Shown here in pieces: positions 56,847-64,000 of a DNA stretch of 64,000 bases. The stretch is from Aporhodopirellula rubra (GTDB taxonomy: Bacteria; Planctomycetota; Planctomycetia; Pirellulales; Pirellulaceae): the NCBI RefSeq assembly GCF_014192335.1, contig NZ_JACHXU010000014.1:62001-126000 (forward strand), written 5' to 3'. The notes below the pieces were generated by a model, which made no database searches, had not been told where the DNA came from, and worked only from the letters and a program-made list of their open reading frames with translations. Made by a program: the position numbers and the translations under genes. Position 1 is the first letter of the stretch, and the number at the start of each line of letters is the position of its first letter.

Positions 56847-58252
56847 CCAAAACTGTTTACATCAAAACCGTCGGCTGTCAGATGAACGTGCTGGACAGCG
56901 AAATGGTCATCGCTGACCTCAAACGTCATGGCTATCGCGTTGTCGAGACGCCCGCCGAAGCAGACCTGCTGCTGTACAACACGTGCAGTATTCGCGAGCA
57001 AGCCGAGGAGAAAACGTATAGCGCGTTGGGCAAACTGCGAGACACGAAGGCTCGGCATCCCGACAAGAAAATCGGCGTGCTCGGTTGCATGGCGCAAAAG
57101 GATCAAGAAGTCATCTTCCGTCGCGCTCCGTTTGTCGACATGGTGGTCGGTCCGGGCCAACTGCACGCGCTGCCTCAACTGATCACGAACATTGATTCGG
57201 GGGAAGGTCGCCAGATGGCGGTTTCGCTCTCGCGGACCGATGGCAAGCAAGCCGTCGTGGCACGATCACACGAAACGTTCGATCCTCTGCGTGATCCGTC
57301 GCAGCGGCCGACGCCTTTCCAAGCCTACCTGCGCATTCAAATCGGCTGCGATAAGTTTTGCACCTACTGCGTCGTGCCGAACACTCGCGGTCCCGAACAA
57401 GGTCGCTCGCCGGCCGAAATTCTTGCCGAAGCACGAACGTTGGCGGATCAAGGTTGTCGCGAAATCACGTTGCTCGGCCAAACGGTCAACAGCTATCGCC
57501 ATCGCAGCGACGACGGGGATACGGACTTGGCCGCGTTGCTCGAACAGTTGCACGAGATCGACGGGATTCAACGTCTGAAATTCGTAACGAACTATCCGAA
57601 AGACATGACGGAGCGGTTGTTGACGACGGTGCGTGACTTGCCGAAGTGTTCGCCGTACCTTCACGTGCCGGCCCAAAGCGGCAGCGACGAGGTTCTCAAA
57701 CGGATGAAGCGCGGTTACACGATCGCTCAGTACATGGAGATGTTCGAACGAATCGAATCCATTCTTCCCGAAGCCGCCGTCAGCAGCGATTTCATTGTCG
57801 GCTTCTGCGGCGAGACGGACGAGGATTTCCAGAAATCAGTGAAATTGATCGAACGCTGCCGTTTTAAGAACAGCTTCATCTTCCAGTACAGTGTTCGTGG
57901 TGGAACGAAGGCAGCCGAGCGGCTCGAAGACGATGTGCCACGCGAAGTCAAAGCGGCACGTAACAACGAGTTGTTGGCCGTCCAAGACCGGATCTCGAAA
58001 GAGGACAACGAGAAGTTGATCGGCTCGACCGTCGAGGTGTTGGTCGAAGGACCGAGCAAGAAGGCCGACACGTCGGATCCGGATGCGGCGGTCGTTCAAA
58101 TGACCGGCCGAACACACTGTGATCGCATCGTGGTGTTTGACGGAAATCGACGCCAAGCCGGACAGATGCTGGACATTCACGTCGACCAAGTCAGCAGCCA
58201 CACGTTGATCGGACGCGTCCGCACGGTCGAACTCGTCTCGATCGGACTCTAG
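56843..58252 (+). CDS. miaB: tRNA-2-methylthio-N6-dimethylallyladenosine synthase (MiaB)
   Basis: 469 residues, the usual length. Cys12, Cys48 and Cys82 in the N-terminal UPF0004 domain bind the auxiliary iron-sulfur cluster (TVGCQMN, YNTCSIRE, VLGCMAQ). Cys169, Cys173 and Cys176 in CDKFCTYC bind the radical-SAM cluster. The motif VVPNTRGPEQGRS and a C-terminal TRAM-like domain complete the protein. It methylthiolates the isopentenyl-adenosine at position 37 of tRNAs reading UNN codons. Its start overlaps the small membrane protein gene. Confidence 0.96.
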   Translation: MTKTVYIKTVGCQMNVLDSEMVIADLKRHGYRVVETPAEADLLLYNTCSIREQAEEKTYSALGKLRDTKARHPDKKIGVLGCMAQKDQEVIFRRAPFVDMVVGPGQLHALPQLITNIDSGEGRQMAVSLSRTDGKQAVVARSHETFDPLRDPSQRPTPFQAYLRIQIGCDKFCTYCVVPNTRGPEQGRSPAEILAEARTLADQGCREITLLGQTVNSYRHRSDDGDTDLAALLEQLHEIDGIQRLKFVTNYPKDMTERLLTTVRDLPKCSPYLHVPAQSGSDEVLKRMKRGYTIAQYMEMFERIESILPEAAVSSDFIVGFCGETDEDFQKSVKLIERCRFKNSFIFQYSVRGGTKAAERLEDDVPREVKAARNNELLAVQDRISKEDNEKLIGSTVEVLVEGPSKKADTSDPDAAVVQMTGRTHCDRIVVFDGNRRQAGQMLDIHVDQVSSHTLIGRVRTVELVSIGL

Positions 58253-58501
58253 CGGAGCCGACGGGCTCGCCGACCTGGTCCGTTTGCGATTATTAAACGC
58301 GAGCCCGGACCGCGACCAACTAAGTCAAGAACCGTCCCTCCGGTCCGATGTTCCAACGCCGCAGCAATACCCAGGTCGCCCACACGCCACCGACACCGCA
58401 CCAGCTCGCTGAATCCCAGTGTTCTGTGTCCCAGTGATCTGAGTCCTGTGACCTGCAAACCTGAAAACTGCGACCTCTCAACCTCCCACCCCTTCATCTT
58501 T
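58253..58501. other. Gap between miaB and the first M16 gene
   Basis: 249 bases with no gene. The stretch 58408-58490 has a noticeable simple, polypyrimidine-rich composition on the plus strand. No terminator or promoter is clear. Confidence 0.35.
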
Positions 58502-59854
58502 ATGCTCTCAACCGCGACCCCGCCCGTCAAAACTCGCAAACTCGCCAACGGGATGACCGTGGTGTGGCAACAAATGCCGTGGTTGCGAACGGCCGCCTAC
58601 ACGATGTGGATGCCCGGCGGCGTTTCCGCTGAAATCATGAGCGTGTCGTCGGACTTTGATCCCATTTCGCGTTGTGGTTTGGCATCGTTGACCGTCGAGA
58701 TGGTGCAACGTGGGGCTGGGCCTTACAACAGTCGCCAACTCGTCGCGGCGGAAGACAATTTGGGGATCGACTCAAACGGTTCGTCGTCGACCAGTATCAC
58801 GGGATTCTCCGCCGCGATGCCCGCCGACTCGCTAGTCCCCGCGATCGGTTTGCTCGCTGATCTCGTGCGTCGCCCGCACCTTCCGATCGACCAGTTCGAC
58901 GACGCGAAAATGATGCTGCGTCAGGAGATGCTCGCCAATCAAGATGAGCCGACTCAGCGATTGATGCGGCGACTGCGGGAGCGTCAGTATGGTGTCGCGT
59001 TGGGACGCAGCGGCGTGGCGAGTCCGCAAAGCCTCGAAACGCTAACCATGGACGATGTTCGTGAATTTTACACCGAGCATTACCACGCCGGCCAAAGCAT
59101 CCTGTCGCTCGCCGGTAACTTCGACGACGCTCAAGTCAATGACGCCATCGATGCCGCGTTCGGTGATTCGAAGTCCGGGTCGTGGGATGGGCTGCCGACG
59201 CCCGATCCGATCGACGGCCACGAGCACATCGAATTGCCGAGCAGCCAAACGCACATCGGATTCGCGTACGACAACATTCCATATGGGCATCCAGAGTATT
59301 TTGTGATGCGTGCCGGAATTGGTATCTTGAGTGACGGGATGAGCAGCCGATTGTTCGATCGCGTTCGCGAAAAACACGGTTTGTGTTACAGCGTTTTCGC
59401 GAACACGCATTCGGTGCCCGCGAGCACCAACCGTGAGGGCAAACCGATTCCTGCCGCCGGGGCTGTTTTCGGTTATGCGGGAACGACGCCTCAGCGTGCT
59501 CAACAAACACTCGATCTCACGCTTCACGAGATCAAGCATCTTTGCGATGACCTAGAGGAATCGGAGCTCGAGCGTTGGAAGGTTCGCATCCAGAGCAGCC
59601 TGATTATGGAACAGGAATCGGCGAATTCGCGTGCCGGATCGCTCGCGTCGGACCAGTTCCAACTCGGCCGCGTGATGCCGACCGAGGAACTCGAATCGAT
59701 CATCGAAGCGATCACACTGGAACAGATCAAAACCTATTACCAATCGCACACGCCTGAGTCTTTCCGAATTGTGACAATCGGGCCCGAGCCGCTCGCCGGC
59801 GGTGTCTTGTTCGACGATTCAACCAACCACGCTGAGGGAGACAACCATGAGTGA
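58502..59854 (+). CDS. M16 peptidase-family protein, probably the non-catalytic partner
   Basis: About 450 residues from the ATG at 58502 (MLSTATPPV); a frame from 58448 would add 18. The fold is M16 (KLANGMTVVWQQ at the start, LSLAGNFDDAQVNDAID in the middle). The zinc motif HxxEH is replaced by LASLTVEMVQ, so no catalytic His or Glu triad is present. It keeps the conserved Arg and Tyr region seen in partner subunits (SRLFDRVREKHGLCYSV). This is how two-subunit M16B peptidases divide labour: one subunit carries zinc, the other the Arg/Tyr pair. Its stop overlaps the next gene by eight bases, which fits a heterodimer. Confidence 0.88.
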   Translation: MLSTATPPVKTRKLANGMTVVWQQMPWLRTAAYTMWMPGGVSAEIMSVSSDFDPISRCGLASLTVEMVQRGAGPYNSRQLVAAEDNLGIDSNGSSSTSITGFSAAMPADSLVPAIGLLADLVRRPHLPIDQFDDAKMMLRQEMLANQDEPTQRLMRRLRERQYGVALGRSGVASPQSLETLTMDDVREFYTEHYHAGQSILSLAGNFDDAQVNDAIDAAFGDSKSGSWDGLPTPDPIDGHEHIELPSSQTHIGFAYDNIPYGHPEYFVMRAGIGILSDGMSSRLFDRVREKHGLCYSVFANTHSVPASTNREGKPIPAAGAVFGYAGTTPQRAQQTLDLTLHEIKHLCDDLEESELERWKVRIQSSLIMEQESANSRAGSLASDQFQLGRVMPTEELESIIEAITLEQIKTYYQSHTPESFRIVTIGPEPLAGGVLFDDSTNHAEGDNHE

Positions 59855-61106
59855 GTTTCGGTCGGTTACTTTAGACAACGGATTGCAGGTCGTCGCGGAA
59901 GTCGATAACCGGGGATATTCCGCTGCGATCGGGTACTTCGTTCGCGCCGGTGCACGAGATGAAAACGACTCGCAATCGGGGTTGAGCCATTTTCTCGAGC
60001 ACATGATGTTCAAGGGCACCGCCACACGTAGCGCCGCCGACGTCAACCGCGAGCTCGATGAACTCGGCGGCCAGAGCAATGCGTACACGAGCGAAGAGCA
60101 AACGGTTTACTACGCGGCGGTGCTGCCGAAGTATCAACGGCGGATGGTCGATCTGCTTTCCGACATGATGCGTCCACGCCTCGATGCGGATGAATTCGCG
60201 ACCGAACGCGGCGTGATCCTGGAGGAAATCGCCAAGTACGAGGACCAACCTCCCTTCGGCGCGTTTGAACGTGTCATGGAATGCTGTTACGGCCCCCGTG
60301 GGTTGGGACGGCGTGTGCTCGGTACGACCGAGTCCATTACGAACATGCATGTCGATACGATGCGTGACTACTTCAGTGCCCGTTATCGTCCGGAGAACAT
60401 GGTTCTCGCCGCGTCGGGCAACGTCGACTTCGACGATCTCGTTGAACAAGCAGGCGAAGCCACTGCGGCGTGGAACGACTTGCCGATGCCCGCGGAGTTT
60501 GCGAGTGACAATAAGGACGTGTTGCCCGAGGGCGTCGAATTGAATCCGCGATTGTCGGTTCCCGACGCGACGCAGGCCTACCGAGTTACTTTGTCGGGCG
60601 GCCCTTCGATGGCGGCGTCCGATCGATACGCGATGCGATTGCTCGCTTCAATCATCGGTGATGACGGGGGCAGCCGTTTGTTTTGGGATTTGATTGATAC
60701 CGGACGCGCAGAAATTGCGACACTTTGGCCGCAAGAATATTCCGACACCGGTGCGTTGTTCTCGTACCTCGTTTGCACTCCCGATCAGATGGATTCCAAC
60801 ATCCGATTGATGAACGAGGCGATCGATCTGGTGGTTCGTGACGGAGTCAAACAAGATGAACTGGACCAAGTAATCAACAAAACGGTCGCGGGAGTGATCA
60901 TGGCTTCGGAACGTCCATCCCAGCGACTCTTTGGCTTGGGAAGCCACTGGCTCTGTTGCCGTGAATACTTGTCAACCGATGAACTGCTCGATGCGTATCG
61001 ACGCGTTGACGTCGCGGCCATCGGAGACGCCGCACGGAACTATCTCTGTTGTGAACCGACCGAAGTGATCGCTTCGGCGAGCGATGAACCGAGCTTAACA
61101 ACATGA
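59847..61106 (+). CDS. M16 zinc peptidase, catalytic subunit
   Basis: About 419 residues from the ATG at 59847, with GGGAG six bases upstream. The motif HFLEH (His48, Glu51, His52) and Glu127 (ERGVILEEI), 75 residues on from His52, give the complete zinc site of M16 peptidases. It starts SVTLDNGLQVVAEVDNRGYS, typical of M16B. It lacks the Arg/Tyr motif of the other subunit (SRLFWDLIDTGRAEIATLW here). Together with the overlapping upstream gene it most likely forms a heterodimeric peptidase. No signal peptide is present, so it is probably cytosolic. The next gene overlaps its stop by four bases. Confidence 0.93.
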   Translation: MSEFRSVTLDNGLQVVAEVDNRGYSAAIGYFVRAGARDENDSQSGLSHFLEHMMFKGTATRSAADVNRELDELGGQSNAYTSEEQTVYYAAVLPKYQRRMVDLLSDMMRPRLDADEFATERGVILEEIAKYEDQPPFGAFERVMECCYGPRGLGRRVLGTTESITNMHVDTMRDYFSARYRPENMVLAASGNVDFDDLVEQAGEATAAWNDLPMPAEFASDNKDVLPEGVELNPRLSVPDATQAYRVTLSGGPSMAASDRYAMRLLASIIGDDGGSRLFWDLIDTGRAEIATLWPQEYSDTGALFSYLVCTPDQMDSNIRLMNEAIDLVVRDGVKQDELDQVINKTVAGVIMASERPSQRLFGLGSHWLCCREYLSTDELLDAYRRVDVAAIGDAARNYLCCEPTEVIASASDEPSLTT

Positions 61107-63238
61107 ACCGCGGTCAAACCGACGTCCCGCCGCTCCTGCGGCTCGATGACCACACGACGATCCTTCCGATCATCCACGGCAGCGGCCAGTTCGCTTGGCT
61201 GACACGTCGGTTTTTGCTCGAACACCGTTTTGACTGCGTTGCCGTTTCGCTCCCGGAATCGTTTCGGGAATCGGTCGAGCAAGCGGTATTGGAATTACCG
61301 AAGCCTTCGATCGTAATTCAGAAGCCGGCGCCGACGTTCGAGTCGAATTACGACGCGGCACACGATTTCAAAGGCAGCTACGACGATAGCGACGCGGATG
61401 ATTTTGATGATGACGGGTTGGATGAAATCGCATCGAGCTACGTGCCGATCGATCCCTGCCAAGGCGTGATCATGGCGATCCGGGCCGCGATGGGCGAACA
61501 CATTCCCCGGGCGTTCATCGATCTCGAAACGAATCATTTTCATCCCTTTTCGACCGTCATGCCCGACCCGTACGCGGTTCGCCACGTGCAATGCGAAAAG
61601 TTTGCAGCGGCTGTCTTGCCCAGCATTCCGCGGCCGAGCGACGAGCAGACGCGCGATCGGATGGCATACATGGCCGCGCGGCTGGTCGGGCTCAGCCAAA
61701 CGTACGATCAAACGTTGCTGGTAACGAGTGTCCTGGATTGGCCGTGGATACGTGAGGCTCATAGGTTGCTCAAAGAGGGCAAGGGACGAGACGTTGATGC
61801 GTTCGAGCACGACCACGTTTCGGTTCCGCAAACCTACGCAGTCGATCCGAAAACGTTGCTGTTCCTTTTCGGTGAGCTGCCTTTCATCACTGCGCTGTAC
61901 GAACGGGCTCGTCGCGAACTCGAAGAGGACGCCAACCTGCAGATTGACGGTGTCAAGGAACTGTTGATCGCGGCCAAGCAAAGCTACATGTCGGAGTTCA
62001 AAAACCGCGCCCGACGCGTCACTCCACTGTTGTTGTCGAAATGCCTGAAGTACATCCGCAACTTGTCGCTCATGCACCGGCGGATGACGCCGGACATGGT
62101 GACGATTGTCACCGCGTGTCAGCAAATTCTCGGTGACCAGTACGCGTTGCACGTCGCGGAGATCGCGAGCCAGTATCGTTTGAAGCGATCGGTGATTGAT
62201 CCGGGGCTCGAGCCGACCGGAAATGAACCGATTACGGATTCGTCGAACATCCCTTTCCACGAGCAATTGACCGACGCAGTCGATCCCGACCTCGATCCAG
62301 ATCATTTGGACGACGATCCGTTCACTGCTGACCTGAGTGACGAGGACATCGCGGATTTTGGTTCGTGGCAGTTTGAGGGCGAACCGACGGTCACACTCGG
62401 TATCGATCAAGGACGGTTGCCCGATGGTGATATCGTATCGTTGGTCAGTCGTTTGCCGGGGCCTCCGCTGACTTGGCAGACTCTGTCGTTGCAACGACGA
62501 CCGACGAAAGATGAGCGTTCGCGATGGGAATACAGTTGGAACCCGTATTCCCAGTGCAGTTATCCGCCCGAAGACGAACGCATTGAGATGTTACGCAACC
62601 GCGTCTGCGAGCGTGCACAAGCGATTATGGGGCAGGACTTGGCGCGAACGGAGAAGTTCACGACCAGCGTCAAGGACGGAATCGATATCCGCGACACGTT
62701 GCGGCATTGGTACGAGAAACAAATCTACGTGCGTGTCATTCCGCCGAGTCGCGGGAAGCTCGACGCGTGTTTGATGCTGTTTGATTCGCCCGCGGATCCG
62801 CGTGATTATCCATGGCGAACGACTTGGTTCGCCGAGCACCAATGGGAATCGACGTTGGCGTTTTTCGCCAGCGATTTTTCCAAAGAAATGGTCGGCCCGG
62901 GCATTGGCTTGGGCACCTACGGCGGCGCCATGTTCTTGTATCCGCCCGTACCAATCCCGGATATCTGGATGGATCGCCGTCTCAACTTTACCGAGACACT
63001 CGAAGAGCGCTTGATCGCCGCGGCTTGCATGCATTCACGTGGTCGACAAATCGCACTGATGAGCGGTTTGCCACCGGGGGCAGGATGGCGTCGCTTGGCG
63101 AGGCGATTTAAAAAGCAACTCGTCCACGTCCCGCTGACGTCGTTCAGCGACGAAGAGGTGCAACAACTCCGTATGGTCCACGTGCTCAACGGCAGCGAAG
63201 TACGAAGCTACGCGTCCGAGTTCATCCGCAAAGCCTAG
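61103..63238 (+). CDS. 711-residue protein of unknown function, coupled to the M16 peptidases
   Basis: 711 residues; its ATG overlaps the M16 stop (ATGA), so it is translated with the peptidases. No signal peptide or membrane helix is seen. The N-terminus reads TILPIIHGSGQFAWLTRRFL and the middle has YVPIDPCQGVIMAIRAAMGE and IPRAFIDLETNHFHPFS. These give a faint resemblance to ChaN/TraB/DUF5682-like proteins that I cannot support further. Acidic stretches lie around residues 93-110 and 385-415. The C-terminal half has several Trp/Tyr-rich blocks (SRWEYSWNPYSQCSYPPEDE, DPRDYPWRTTWFAEHQWEST). It could be a substrate, adaptor or partner of the peptidases; that is an inference from gene order. 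Confidence 0.78.
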   Translation: MNRGQTDVPPLLRLDDHTTILPIIHGSGQFAWLTRRFLLEHRFDCVAVSLPESFRESVEQAVLELPKPSIVIQKPAPTFESNYDAAHDFKGSYDDSDADDFDDDGLDEIASSYVPIDPCQGVIMAIRAAMGEHIPRAFIDLETNHFHPFSTVMPDPYAVRHVQCEKFAAAVLPSIPRPSDEQTRDRMAYMAARLVGLSQTYDQTLLVTSVLDWPWIREAHRLLKEGKGRDVDAFEHDHVSVPQTYAVDPKTLLFLFGELPFITALYERARRELEEDANLQIDGVKELLIAAKQSYMSEFKNRARRVTPLLLSKCLKYIRNLSLMHRRMTPDMVTIVTACQQILGDQYALHVAEIASQYRLKRSVIDPGLEPTGNEPITDSSNIPFHEQLTDAVDPDLDPDHLDDDPFTADLSDEDIADFGSWQFEGEPTVTLGIDQGRLPDGDIVSLVSRLPGPPLTWQTLSLQRRPTKDERSRWEYSWNPYSQCSYPPEDERIEMLRNRVCERAQAIMGQDLARTEKFTTSVKDGIDIRDTLRHWYEKQIYVRVIPPSRGKLDACLMLFDSPADPRDYPWRTTWFAEHQWESTLAFFASDFSKEMVGPGIGLGTYGGAMFLYPPVPIPDIWMDRRLNFTETLEERLIAAACMHSRGRQIALMSGLPPGAGWRRLARRFKKQLVHVPLTSFSDEEVQQLRMVHVLNGSEVRSYASEFIRKA

Positions 63239-63831
63239 CTGCCACTCACGAAGCGATCTGGGAAGACGTGAACTGGATTACTGACGAAACCCGATGCAAA
63301 CCGACCCGCGATGTTCGACCGGCATCAGGCCCGGAGGGCCGGCAGAACCTTTGCCGGGGCTGCTAAGCCCCGGTACGCGTATCAAGCCAAAGCGAAAGGC
63401 CTGAAGGGCCGACACAACTGCGGTTTGCGCATGAACTCGCTAAGGGGTGTATCGGCCCTCCAGGCCTAGCTGCGTCATTGACATGGCTGCCGGGGGTTAG
63501 CACCCCTGGCAGTGATTGTGTCGGCACTCCGTGCCTAGCCAGTTCCCGAATCGACCCAGCCAATCTAGCGAACTCTAGCACTCGCCAATTTCGCATGTCC
63601 AATGATGGCAAAGTTTAGTTGTAGGTAACACGGCCACTGATCCGCACATGTTCGTTTACGCCGGATGCTTCCTCCTCCATCGCCTTCTGACCAATCCGAT
63701 TGGTGCGACGATTTGCGACACGGTGATCGGTGATGTGCGACGCTTTACGGCGTGGGCGGGTGATTGTGGTCGCGGTATGATGCAAGATTGATTTGACACG
63801 ATCTTGCAATCTCACTTCAAAGGGGATTCCC
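63239..63831. other. Intergenic region with repeat cluster
   Basis: 593 bases between the unknown gene and the partial gene at the right edge. Its left half holds the repeat cluster at 63327-63536. The right half has no recognised gene; a reverse-strand frame at 63615-63953 has no family features and is not called. Confidence 0.5.
63327..63536. repeat. Cluster of four related 17-19 base motifs and two hairpins
   Basis: Two direct copies (AGGCCCGGAGGGCCGGCA at 63327, AGGCCTGAAGGGCCGACAC at 63397) and two inverted copies (ATCGGCCCTCCAGGCCT at 63451, TGTCGGCACTCCGTGCCT at 63519) share the consensus AGGCCTGGAGGGCCGACA. Between them are two hairpins: a perfect eight-base stem at 63354-63361/63366-63373 and an eleven-base stem with one mismatch at 63487-63497/63502-63512. 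This looks like an extragenic palindromic repeat element of the kind spread through some genomes. Confidence 0.8.
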
Positions 63832-64000
63832 CTGGCCGCCAACACGACGAGTTCCGATCTCACGCAGTCGTGGAAGTCTCGTGAGATGCTGATTGCGGTC
63901 TTCACCGTAGTCATGATCACCGTGCATCTGGTCATGCGATTTTGGATCATCACGGACGAGACGGCGTGGAATGTTCCGTTATGGTGTGTGCTGCTGTTCG
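63832..64000 (+). CDS. Partial gene at the right edge, possible heavy-metal P-type ATPase N-terminus
   Basis: The frame is open to the end of the window (about 56 codons shown). The start is uncertain: AAAGGGG at 63819-63825 is well placed for a CTG at 63832, while a TTG at 63793 and an ATG at 63889 are alternatives. The visible part has a membrane helix (EMLIAVFTVVMITVHLVMRF) and TAWNVPLWCVLLF. A first helix of this kind, followed by the start of a second, is seen in heavy-metal transporting P-type ATPases, but no catalytic motif lies in the window, so this is a weak call. Confidence 0.4.
   Translation, partial: MAANTTSSDLTQSWKSREMLIAVFTVVMITVHLVMRFWIITDETAWNVPLWCVLLF

Noticed and set aside
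58502-59854. Calling the first M16 protein an active peptidase
   Set aside because: There is no HxxEH motif; the equivalent segment reads LASLTVEMVQ.
61295-62494. A 399-codon open frame on the minus strand under the 711-residue gene
   Set aside because: It lies wholly antisense to a well-supported gene, has no ribosome-binding site or family motif, and its Arg/Gln/His-rich composition is that of a reverse-complement shadow.
63397-63536. A CRISPR array
   Set aside because: The copies alternate in orientation and are imperfect, with unequal spacing and no cas gene.

Overview
The window looks like a piece of a planctomycete chromosome, most likely a Rhodopirellula-type member of the Pirellulales. 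The reasons are three DUF1559 pseudopilin-like genes with the same prepilin N-terminus and an H-X9-DG C-terminal motif, two FGly-type sulfatases, an SHD1-PQQ protein, a ThuA protein, a TPR/ASPIC-UnbV lipoprotein, an ECF sigma factor coupled to a planctomycete-type Ser/Thr kinase, and a seven-haem cytochrome. No rRNA, tRNA, insertion sequence, prophage or CRISPR array was seen. The genus is an inference.

Layout. 1-1021 (minus): ECF sigma factor overlapping the start of a Ser/Thr kinase that leaves the window. 1416-6297 (plus): DUF1559 gene, small lipoprotein and a large TPR/FG-GAP/UnbV protein. 6335-8739 (minus): histidine kinase and Rcp1-like response regulator. 8915-11960 (minus): a Tat-exported solute-binding protein, and a hotdog/LCM-methyltransferase fusion with a strong intrinsic terminator. 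12266-18235 (plus): a 1989-residue signalling protein joining a degenerate kinase, NTPase, helical repeats, GAF, HisKA/HATPase, receiver and HPt domains. 18717-22751 (plus): a DapA-family aldolase, then arsR, an ArsJ-type GAPDH and arsJ, a known arsenate resistance module. 23004-27288: SASA esterase, a small membrane protein, a Ysc84/SYLF protein and a small lipoprotein. 27343-30866: two more DUF1559 genes around a 59-residue lipoprotein. 31182-34962 (minus): PAS-AraC regulator, enolase-superfamily enzyme and sulfatase in a row. 36236-41004 (plus): RND adaptor and pump, converging on an OprP-like porin.

42863-50917: a flippase-like protein (plus), then on the minus strand an e(P4)-type acid phosphatase, SHD1-PQQ protein, sulfatase, SDR and ThuA protein. 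51280-52767 (plus): an NAD-binding/DUF2867 protein. 52872-55630 (minus): seven-haem cytochrome overlapping a four-helix membrane protein. 55988-63238 (plus): a YpsA-like protein, a small membrane protein coupled to miaB, a zinc-less M16 protein overlapping an active M16 protease, and a 711-residue unknown overlapping that. 63240-63831 holds a repeat cluster, and the last 169 bases open a gene that may be a metal P-type ATPase.

Working units read from overlaps and spacing are sigma factor-kinase, histidine kinase-regulator, arsR-gapdh-arsJ, adaptor-pump, cytochrome-membrane protein, small protein-miaB, and M16-M16-unknown. The most rewarding places for new biology are the M16-M16-unknown operon, the pseudokinase hybrid, the hotdog-methyltransferase fusion and the cytochrome pair. 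The arsenic module is a described system.
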